Part shown: in pieces, positions 8,230 to 14,017 of the stretch
Position numbering within the stretch: the stretch's first letter is position 1
Layout: the number at the start of each line of letters is the position of its first letter
Assembly (NCBI GenBank): GCA_026414125.1
Contig: JAOAJQ010000003.1
Coordinates: 4,268 to 21,714 of the forward strand
Length of the DNA: 17,447 bases
DNA from: Thermoproteota archaeon
GTDB lineage: Archaea > Thermoproteota > EX4484-205 > JAAOZP01
Direction: 5' to 3'
The notes under the pieces: model-generated
Database searches by the model: none
Seen by the model: only the letters and a program-made list of their open reading frames with translations
What the model was told of the DNA's origin: nothing
Translations under genes and position numbers: made by a program

Positions 8230-8257
8230 TGGCTCCCTTTTTATGGAACTCTCATGG
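8230..8257 (-). other. tRNA-Ser intron 2 (about 25 bases, variable arm)
   Basis: Between the two GGCC halves of the variable-arm stem lie 31 bases instead of the usual short loop. The CCA at 8257-8255 recurs at 8232-8230, 25 bases away. Removing 25 bases leaves a GGCC-CACGAA-GGCC arm and an 87-base mature tRNA. Internal TTCC/GGGA can pair. Length and register are inferred. Confidence 0.6.
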
Positions 8258-8274
8258 GCCACGAGCTTAGCAGG

Positions 8275-8297
8275 CTCGCGTGGTTGTGCCACTCGCG
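8275..8297 (-). other. tRNA-Ser intron 1 (17 bases, D-arm/anticodon-stem junction)
   Basis: CGCGAG occurs twice, at 8297-8292 and 8280-8275, 17 bases apart. Excision of 17 bases in any of seven registers gives the same mature sequence. The insert contains a small hairpin, GTGG-CACAA-CCAC, which could be the core of a bulge-helix-bulge site for the splicing endonuclease. The exact cut cannot be fixed from sequence alone. Confidence 0.75.
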
Positions 8298-8349
8298 CCT
8301 TAACCAGGTTTGGCTACCCCGACGTCTAAAGTAAGGTTGGTTGCATCTA

Positions 8350-8360
8350 GTAAATAAAGT
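8350..8360 (-). promoter_or_regulatory. TATA-like box for tRNA-Ser
   Basis: The minus-strand sequence ACTTTATTTAC is centred about 32 bases before the mature tRNA 5' end, as expected for an archaeal tRNA promoter. A second candidate, TTTATAAG near 8372-8380, lies further upstream and can also be read on the plus strand as CTTATAAAT. Confidence 0.4.
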
Positions 8361-8558
8361 TTTTACTCACCACTTATAAATTGCGCGCTATGAATCCACC
8401 TAGTTGGGATTGTCATAGAAACCATACGGATTCGAATTCCTGCCAAGCGGCTTGCCCATAGCGAATATCGAAGAACTCCATCTTTTGCACCCGCGCGCTT
8501 TTACAGCAGCTTTCCTTTTTGAGGTCTCCGTCTTTTCCTAGTTTTTTAAAAAGCAAAA

Positions 8559-8828
8559 TTGCGTAAAAATGATATAGTAATTTACGGTATGATATTTAAG
8601 AAGGACGAAGTAATAGCGATAATAGAGATGAAATCCTCGGTGACAGGAACGTCACCAGAAGATCTGTGTAAAGAGGCGATTGGTGAGAAAGGTCTTAAGA
8701 GGTATGTTAAAGAGTATAAGGACAAATATGGGATTGCAATAGGTTTCTCCTACGATCCTGAAGCCATACTTGCCGTGGAGCCAGGTATGATTAAAATAGA
8801 GATTGTTGAGATGAGTGAGCTGAAATGA
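8559..8828 (+). CDS. Small PD-(D/E)XK nuclease-like protein, probably truncated
   Basis: This 89-residue ORF starts with TTG; an in-frame ATG lies at 8589. D5-IVIY, then E23-M-K25 inside the hydrophobic strand VIAIIEMKSS, matches the D...(D/E)xK core of PD-(D/E)XK nucleases such as the N-terminal domain of restriction R subunits. The helix that normally precedes the first acidic residue is missing, so this may be a remnant of a larger nuclease or a non-catalytic domain. The following gene overlaps it by four bases (ATGA), which suggests co-translation. A T/A-rich box near 8541-8552 could be its promoter. Superfamily assignment is by motif pattern only. Confidence 0.55.
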   Translation: MRKNDIVIYGMIFKKDEVIAIIEMKSSVTGTSPEDLCKEAIGEKGLKRYVKEYKDKYGIAIGFSYDPEAILAVEPGMIKIEIVEMSELK

Positions 8829-9511
8829 GCATGGGTTTACCTGAAAAGTTGAAGGAGAGGCTTGAGGGTAAACGTTTTAGGAAAGTTGAATTATTAGCCC
8901 CTTGGGGAGGGAAGAAGTGGTGGATTGCCGTCCGCAGGCATCTCTACCATATCTTCGTCATTGCGTATGAGAATGGGAGAATAGAGGTCGACACAGGCCC
9001 TGTTCGCACCAGCGACGAAATATGGGATTATTTAGATAGAAAGAAATATGGACGCAAGTACAGGGAGGCTAAGACTGAGGAAGAAAAGGAGAAAGTTCGC
9101 AAAAAAAGGGTTGAAGAAGAGAAGAGGATCTTGGAGGACTTTAAGCAGAGGAGGTTCGAGAAGTACTTAAGAATGAAGAGGAAGGATATCGTGTACTATG
9201 CTAAGGAGCACATGTGGGCTGATGAGATAGCTAGGAGGTTGAGCAATAAGTATGGTTTTGAAATCAAGTTCAATATAGACGTCGAATCAGGTTTTATAAC
9301 TACCTTCGACTCAACCCAGATGAGTGATGAACAATTGATTGACGAGGTTTTGAAGAGGGTTGATGCCATGGTCGAGGCTGGGAAGATGCTTGAGAGTGAG
9401 GATATGATGAACGAGTTCTTGATAAGCAGGGGGTTTGAAGCCCGAGAGGATGGGGCATCGCAAGGAGTGGTGGGAAAGGAAGAGTCCATAAATGACGATC
9501 ATTTAAGATAG
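8825..9511 (+). CDS. Hypothetical protein, copy 1 of a tandem pair
   Basis: I do not recognise this 228-residue protein. It has no signal peptide and no membrane helix. Residues 15-75 look like a compact beta-rich domain (KVELLAPWGGKKWWIAVRRH, then VIAYENGRIEVDTGP). Residues 75-130 are highly charged and probably helical or coiled-coil. Residues 135-195 (ADEIARRLSNKYGFEIKFNI, then MSDEQLIDEVLKRVDAMVEA) form a domain that recurs in the broken copy just downstream. The ATG overlaps the stop of the PD-(D/E)XK-like ORF, so both are probably expressed together. The Trp-rich N-terminus and basic helices would fit nucleic-acid contact, but that is a guess. Confidence 0.75.
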   Translation: MSMGLPEKLKERLEGKRFRKVELLAPWGGKKWWIAVRRHLYHIFVIAYENGRIEVDTGPVRTSDEIWDYLDRKKYGRKYREAKTEEEKEKVRKKRVEEEKRILEDFKQRRFEKYLRMKRKDIVYYAKEHMWADEIARRLSNKYGFEIKFNIDVESGFITTFDSTQMSDEQLIDEVLKRVDAMVEAGKMLESEDMMNEFLISRGFEAREDGASQGVVGKEESINDDHLR

Positions 9512-9547
9512 CGTTCGGCGACAATAGCGATAATATTTCCTCTTTCC

Positions 9548-9953
9548 CCTTCTGTCTATGCACAGTTTAAGACTGAGGAGGAAAGAGAGAGGATTTGGGA
9601 GAAAATAAGGAAAGAAAGGGAGATACTTTGATCCCGTCAATGGAAAATGTGAGAAGTTCCTGAGAAGACTCTACGGAGGCTTTATCCTCCCATTATATTG
9701 GGGGGAAGAGGTAGCTAGGAGAATAAGGGAAAAATATGGGGTGGATGTTAAGTTTGAGATGTCGGGGTATCGTACATTTTTCACCTCAGTCTTCAACCCT
9801 AAAGGTATGTCTGAAGAGCAAGTCTTCAACGAGATAGCGAGGAGGGCTGACGCGGTTCACGCTGCACACTTAATGTACGATTTTGACTCTAAGGAGAAGG
9901 AAAGGTTCTACGAGGAATTTGAGACAAAGATAAGGAGAAGAGCTTGTAAATAG
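9548..9953 (+). pseudogene. Degenerate, frameshifted copy 2 of the preceding unknown gene
   Basis: This stretch repeats the central and C-terminal part of the 8825-9511 protein. FKTEEERERIWEKIRKEREIL (9566-9628) aligns with AKTEEEKEKVRKKRVEEEKRIL of copy 1 in the same relative order. The frame then hits TGA at 9629. The +1 frame continues as FDPVNGKCEKFLRRL, EEVARRIREKYGVDVKFEM and MSEEQVFNEIARRADAVHAA to the stop at 9953, matching copy 1 closely. A caller sees only an ORF from GTG at 9741 (70 residues), but homology extends upstream of it. The N-terminal domain of copy 1 is absent. Both copies end in the similar sequence ATAGCGTT. The best reading is a 5'-truncated duplicate with a frameshift at CTTTGA (9626-9631). 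Confidence 0.7.
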
Positions 9954-10009
9954 CGTTGCACGCGATCGATAAACTTCCGCCAACGACTACCGGTGCAAAC
10001 CCTATAAGA

Positions 10010-13003
10010 CTATTCTGGGCTTTTTCGAGATAGGAGTTCTTGAAATTCAGAGTTTACTTTTCCGTATTTTTCTTTTATGGTTCTGCTGATTTTATGCCAG
10101 TCTCGGGCTATTTTTGGCCATAGCTCGCTGGTCATTAACTGTTTTGCCACGTATTCTTTTAATGGTTTCTCCCGTTTGATTATTCTTTGGCGCCACTCAA
10201 AGCTTATGAGCCCTGCATGTTTCAAGTATTGGATTGTGTGGCCTACTTGGTGGTGATCGAGCGGGTATTCTATGCTTCTTTCTAAGTCTTCCAAGAGGGA
10301 GTCAACTCTTATCTCGTCCTCTGGGCGTAGACAGATAATGGCTATAACATTTTGGATAAGCTTTGCAGTCTTGGAGAGGTATATTCCAATCTTCTTGGGC
10401 GGGATAAGGGTTTGTTCTAGGCGGTAGCCATATCTCCTGTAAAACCAGCTCTTGATGACTTCAGCTAGCGCGATATAGGTGCCGAGAATTGCGGCTAAGG
10501 CTATGAAGAAGGCTGCCGGAGGCTTTACGAACTTGAAAATTTCTCCTAAGGGCGTGTATGGAAGTATTAGCGTGAATGATATTATTGCTATGCTGCTGAG
10601 TAACAAGAGTCGACTCGGCTTGCTTTTCCAGAAAGGCGACTTCCTTGTTCTAATTACGAAGATTACAAGAGTCTGCGAGGTTAGAGATTCGATGAACCAA
10701 GCGGTTTGAAACAGAGGCTCAGAAGCGTTAAAGATGAAAAGCATTGTAAAGAATGTTAGGAAGTCGAAGAGGGAGCTGACGGGTCCAAGACACATCATGA
10801 AAAGCCTAATAAATTGTATGTCCCACCTTTTAGGTTTTTCAACATACTCCCGGTCGACCTCGTCTGTGGGTATTGTCGACTGGGAAAAATCGTAGAGAAG
10901 GTTGTTAAGCAGTATTTGAATGGGCAGCATCGGCAGGAAAGGCAGAAATAACGATGCTCCAGCCACGCTGAACATGTTTCCAAAGTTTGAACTCACACCC
11001 ATCATAATATACTTCATGGTGTTGCCGAAGGTTTTCCTGCCCTCTAAAACCCCATCGTGAAGCACAGTTAAATCATTCTGCAAAAGAATTATGTCTGCTG
11101 ATTCTTTCGCAACGTCAACTGCATTGTCTACAGAGACTCCGACGTCTGCCGTTTTCAGCGAGGGTGCATCATTTATCCCATCCCCTAAGAATCCAACAAC
11201 ATGCCCATTGTTTTTTAAAGCATTTATTATCCTGTCTTTCTGAGCTGGTGTAACTCTGCAGAAAACGTTGGCCTCCTCGACAACTCTTGCGAGGGCATCA
11301 TCGTGCATTTGGGCAACTTCGCTTCCGGTGACAACCCCTTTTATGTCGAAGCCTAGGTACTCGCAAACTTTCCTTGTCACCAGCTCATTGTCACCTGTAA
11401 GAATCTTCAACTCTATTCCAGCATTTTTCAGAAGTTGCAATGCATCTCTCGCCGTTTCTTTCGGCGGGTCAAGGAAAGCTATAAAGCCTAAAAACACCAT
11501 TTCTTCTTCATCATTTGCCGTATATATGGGTTTGTTCTCTCTTAAACGCTTGTAGGCTACTGCTAAAACCCTGTAGCCCTCAGCGCTAAGCTCAACATAT
11601 TTTTGCTCAATATTTCGGTGAGCTTCATCCGTTATGTCGGCTATAGCCTCTCCAACTTCATAGAAGGAGCAGATCTTAGCGATCTCTTCAGGAGCACCCT
11701 TAGTGATCATGAACCGTTGATTCCGATGTTCAACAACTATGGATAGGCGTTTACGGATAAAATCAAAGGGAACCTCGTCAACTTTCCTATAATCTTTCAC
11801 ATCCACGTCTCTAAATCTTAATATAGCCTCATCTAAGGGGCTTTTAAGCCCAGTCTGGTGGTAGCTGTTAAGATAAGAGTAAAGCAGAACCTTATCGCTT
11901 TCGTTACCGTTAAGGTCCACGTGTAGGACGAGCTTTATCCGGTTTTCCGTCAAAGTTCCAGTTTTATCCGTGCATAGAACATCCATGCTTCCAAAATTTT
12001 GAATGGCTGCTAGGCGTTTCACGATGACGCCCTTCTTGGCCATTGACACCGCTCCCTTAGAGAGGTTTACTGAAATTATCATTGGCAGAAGCTCCGGCGT
12101 TAAGCCTACAGCCAAAGCCACAGCGAAAAGAAGTGAATCAAGCACGCTTCGCATGTAAAGGGCATTGATGAAAAACACAAATATGACAAGCAAAAAAGTT
12201 ACTTGCATTATCATGTAACCAAAACTTCGAATACCTCTCTGGAACTCTGTCTCAACTTCTCTTTCCACAAGTCTCTTCGCAATTTTCCCATACTCTGTTA
12301 GGCTGCCGGTTTTCACGACAACAGCGGTTGCTGTCCCACTCACAACCGAAGCACCCATAAAAAGATAGTTGCTCCACTCCATTATCGATGGGTCGTAAGA
12401 TTTCAACGGTAGACTGGTCTTCTCAACGGGAAAAGATTCACCAGTCAATGCAGACTGGTTCACGAAAAAGTCTTTCGCACTTATAACTCGAGCATCCGCA
12501 GGTACAATATCGCCTGCTGAAAGACATATGATATCCCCTGGGACTATCTCTGCAAGCCTAATCTCTCTTTTAACCCCGTCCCTCAGAACAGTAGCTGTTG
12601 TCGCCACTTTCTGCTTTAGCGTTTCAGCCGCCCTTTCAGCCTTATGCTCTTGGTAAAAGTCTAAGACTACACTGAGTGTTACTATAACAAATATAATGGC
12701 TGTGTTAACAACCTCTCCGAAAAAGCCGGAGATCAGTCCGGCGATAAGAAGAATTATTACCAAAGGGCTTTTGAAATGGGAGAGGAAGTCAATGATTACT
12801 GCTCTCCTCTTTTTCCTAACAAGCTCATTATAGCCAAAAAATTTAAGACGTCTTTCCACTTCCTCAGAGGAAAGCCCATCTACTGAAGATTTTAAGCGGG
12901 GAAGAAGCTCCTCAACGGGTAAAGTTAAAACTTCTTCAGCGCTCGGTAGAGCCCAGCCTAAAACTTCGCCGACGCTTGACTCCTCTAAATTCTGAACTAC
13001 CAT
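10010..13003 (-). CDS. mgtA: P-type cation ATPase, MgtA-like, with C-terminal extension
   Basis: This is an integral-membrane pump driven by phosphorylation of an aspartate. In order: an N-terminal cytosolic segment, a first helix pair (about 80-116), actuator motif TGES (187-190), a second helix pair with VGLTPELLPMI (299-309), phosphorylation site CTDKTGT with D346, nucleotide-binding KGAPEE (435-440), hinge GDGINDAP (607-614) and about six further helices from about 664 to 850. VGLTPELLPM and NNLLYDFSQ (700-708) favour the P3B magnesium-transporter branch. The length of 997 residues exceeds the roughly 900 of bacterial MgtA: residues 860-997 are a soluble, charged tail that looks helical or winged-helix-like. 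The ATG at 13003 follows a TATA-like box at 13036-13045. Ion specificity is inferred from family motifs. Confidence 0.9.
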   Translation of the reverse strand: MVVQNLEESSVGEVLGWALPSAEEVLTLPVEELLPRLKSSVDGLSSEEVERRLKFFGYNELVRKKRRAVIIDFLSHFKSPLVIILLIAGLISGFFGEVVNTAIIFVIVTLSVVLDFYQEHKAERAAETLKQKVATTATVLRDGVKREIRLAEIVPGDIICLSAGDIVPADARVISAKDFFVNQSALTGESFPVEKTSLPLKSYDPSIMEWSNYLFMGASVVSGTATAVVVKTGSLTEYGKIAKRLVEREVETEFQRGIRSFGYMIMQVTFLLVIFVFFINALYMRSVLDSLLFAVALAVGLTPELLPMIISVNLSKGAVSMAKKGVIVKRLAAIQNFGSMDVLCTDKTGTLTENRIKLVLHVDLNGNESDKVLLYSYLNSYHQTGLKSPLDEAILRFRDVDVKDYRKVDEVPFDFIRKRLSIVVEHRNQRFMITKGAPEEIAKICSFYEVGEAIADITDEAHRNIEQKYVELSAEGYRVLAVAYKRLRENKPIYTANDEEEMVFLGFIAFLDPPKETARDALQLLKNAGIELKILTGDNELVTRKVCEYLGFDIKGVVTGSEVAQMHDDALARVVEEANVFCRVTPAQKDRIINALKNNGHVVGFLGDGINDAPSLKTADVGVSVDNAVDVAKESADIILLQNDLTVLHDGVLEGRKTFGNTMKYIMMGVSSNFGNMFSVAGASLFLPFLPMLPIQILLNNLLYDFSQSTIPTDEVDREYVEKPKRWDIQFIRLFMMCLGPVSSLFDFLTFFTMLFIFNASEPLFQTAWFIESLTSQTLVIFVIRTRKSPFWKSKPSRLLLLSSIAIISFTLILPYTPLGEIFKFVKPPAAFFIALAAILGTYIALAEVIKSWFYRRYGYRLEQTLIPPKKIGIYLSKTAKLIQNVIAIICLRPEDEIRVDSLLEDLERSIEYPLDHHQVGHTIQYLKHAGLISFEWRQRIIKREKPLKEYVAKQLMTSELWPKIARDWHKISRTIKEKYGKVNSEFQELLSRKSPE

Positions 13004-13035
13004 AATCTCTACTATCCATCCTCGTCGGACGCACG

Positions 13036-13045
13036 CTATATTTAA
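13036..13045 (-). promoter_or_regulatory. TATA-like box upstream of the P-type ATPase
   Basis: The minus strand reads TTAAATATAG, centred about 38 bases before the ATG. A start 25 bases downstream would leave a leader of about 12 bases, too short for a leader-based magnesium sensor. Inferred from spacing. Confidence 0.4.
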
Positions 13046-13205
13046 CTTTAATATCTGATTAATCGTACTTTCCGGATCACTTCAGCCATAAGCTTCAAAC
13101 CAAATTGCACCATCTTCTTATTCATCGTGCCGGTACAAGTCAGTTACCCCTTGCCACTTAGTAAATAATAATACCGCTACGCTATTATCATGTATCCTTA
13201 AATGA

Positions 13206-13376
13206 CTAGACGCGCTTCGTATCCTCAGATGGAAACATGGGGATGAGCTTAAAGTTTAGATTTCTAACAAGGGTCTCAACAGACATATGTTGAGTAAGCT
13301 CTCTAGGATAGAAGACCGCGAAACCACCCTTATCTTTAAGCACGTGGTTTAGTATTTAAAGAGCAGTGTGCGCTAG
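13206..13376 (-). pseudogene. Decayed C-terminal fragment, possibly a class I methyltransferase
   Basis: The minus frame encodes LAHTAL, a TAA stop (13358-13356), then ILNHVLKDKGGFAVFYPREL, THMSVE-like and VRNLNFKLIPMFPSEDTKRV segments, ending at TAG (13208-13206). This has the rhythm of the last strands of a Rossmann methyltransferase: helix, KDKGGFAVFYP strand, helix, FKLI strand. The in-frame stop and lack of a proper start mark it as a remnant. Further upstream, minus-strand frames such as FKLYGLEINDAYRRRKL (near 13410-13470) are also protein-like but shifted in frame, so more of the gene may have been here. Family assignment is weak. Confidence 0.4.
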
Positions 13377-13462
13377 AGTTCAGTAGGTGCTTCTTGAAAG
13401 CATCGAAGGCAAAAGCTTAGCTTTCTCCTCCTGTAAGCATCATTGATTTCGAGTCCATAAAG

Positions 13463-13470
13463 CTTAAAAG
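13463..13470 (+). promoter_or_regulatory. TATA-like box upstream of the small membrane protein
   Basis: CTTAAAAG lies about 44 bases before the ATG at 13510. Transcription beginning near 13491 would place the purine-rich CGGAGGAGAG (13491-13500) at the very 5' end of the message as the ribosome-binding site. Confidence 0.4.
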
Positions 13471-13509
13471 AATTGGTATTTTTTCTTCGGCGGAGGAGAG
13501 TAGGACGGG

Positions 13510-13854
13510 ATGAACATAGTTGGGATTTTGATTCAGATCATTGTTAGTATCATTATAGTTGCTCCAGTACTTTGGATCGCGGGTAGGGTTCTCGCGGGGA
13601 AGGGTAAGGCCAAGTTTACTGACGCTATTTGGATAGTCCTCCTAGGAGTGGTCTTGGGTTCAATCGTCGGCGCTTTTCTCAGCGGCTGGGTCGCGACTCT
13701 GATTACGTTTATAATTTGGCTGGCGCTTATCAAACACTTCTTCGACTGCGGGTGGTTGAAAGCCCTTGTAATAGCTATTCTCGCAGCAATAATCTTCGCG
13801 GTTATAATCATGGTTCTGGCCCTCGTCGGAATCGGGGTAGCGGGGTTACTCTAA
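13510..13854 (+). CDS. Small hydrophobic membrane protein, function unknown
   Basis: This 114-residue protein is almost entirely membrane-spanning. About four helices are visible, near residues 5-24 (ILIQIIVSIIIVAPVLWIAG), 38-58 (AIWIVLLGVVLGSIVGAFLS), 60-74 (VATLITFIIWLALIK) and 85-113 (ALVIAILAAIIFAVIIMVLA). A short basic loop (GKGKAKF) lies between the first two, and FDCGW before the last. GxxxG-type glycines suggest tight helix packing. The ATG is supported by an upstream purine stretch and a TATA-like box. The downstream glycosidase converges on it, so it is a single-gene unit or shares a message with the small ORF at 13871. I recognise no family. Confidence 0.75.
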   Translation: MNIVGILIQIIVSIIIVAPVLWIAGRVLAGKGKAKFTDAIWIVLLGVVLGSIVGAFLSGWVATLITFIIWLALIKHFFDCGWLKALVIAILAAIIFAVIIMVLALVGIGVAGLL

Positions 13855-13870
13855 ACATTACACTGAAATA

Positions 13871-14017
13871 ATGCCTCGTCAACAAGGCGACTTCAATAAG
13901 CCGCTATTCGTAGCACGCATACTAGGTGGAGCTTTCAAGAGCCTGCCAAACTCGTCCGACGTTTACAAAGTATCCGTTAGTATTGACTTACTTTTCTTCG
14001 AAACATATTTCCCATAG
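13871..14017 (+). CDS. Possible 48-residue small protein
   Basis: An ATG 17 bases after the membrane-protein stop opens a 48-codon frame, beginning MPRQQGDFNKPLFVARILGG and continuing AFKSLPNSSDVYKVSVSIDL. The composition looks like real soluble protein and not like an antisense shadow. It has no Shine-Dalgarno and its last 30 bases overlap the end of the convergent glycosidase gene, so it could also be the remnant of a longer gene. I do not recognise it. Confidence 0.35.
   Translation: MPRQQGDFNKPLFVARILGGAFKSLPNSSDVYKVSVSIDLLFFETYFP

Larger units (their letters stand above)
8179..8323 (-). tRNA. trnS-GCU: tRNA-Ser(GCU) interrupted by three small non-canonical introns
   Basis: Read on the minus strand, the 145-base gene folds as a serine tRNA once three insertions are removed. 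The acceptor stem GTCGGGG (8323-8317) pairs perfectly with CCCCGAC (8186-8180), followed by discriminator G73 at 8179. The D-arm is GCC-AAACCTGGTTAA-GGC. The anticodon arm is CGAGC-CTGCTAA-GCTCG (8278-8262) with anticodon GCT at 8271-8269. The T-stem is GCGGG/CCCGC (8219-8215/8191-8187). The insertions are 17 bases between the D- and anticodon arms, flanked by repeated CGCGAG; about 25 bases in the long variable arm (GGCC...GGCC stem); and 16 bases in the T-loop, leaving TTCGATT or TTCAATT. Removing them leaves 87 bases, normal for a serine tRNA with a long variable arm. No intron sits at the usual 37/38 site. CCA is not encoded. Confidence 0.9.

Noticed and set aside
8004..8330. Cobalamin riboswitch controlling nrdJ
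   Set aside because: The structured element upstream of nrdJ first suggested a B12 riboswitch, but it folds as tRNA-Ser with introns and is followed by its own T-run. The nrdJ TATA box predicts an almost leaderless message.
8428..8444. tRNA T-arm-like GGATTCGAATTCC
   Set aside because: Only three T-stem pairs form, the match is largely a palindrome around GAATTC, and no acceptor, D or anticodon arm can be built around it on either strand.
8179..9960. Integrated element bounded by the tRNA gene with an att-site repeat
   Set aside because: The small accessory cluster lies near the tRNA, but I found no second copy of the tRNA 3' end by eye, and no integrase gene is present.
13049..13200. Possible C/D RNA or 25-residue ORF (MNKKMVQFGLKLMAEVIRKV) upstream of the P-type ATPase
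   Set aside because: Box spacing is wrong for an archaeal C/D RNA, and the ORF is too short and unsupported by any start signal.
13629..13871. Overlapping plus-strand ORF inside the small membrane protein gene
   Set aside because: It is the alternative frame of a clear four-helix membrane protein. Its Arg/Gly-rich translation is what a shifted hydrophobic gene produces.
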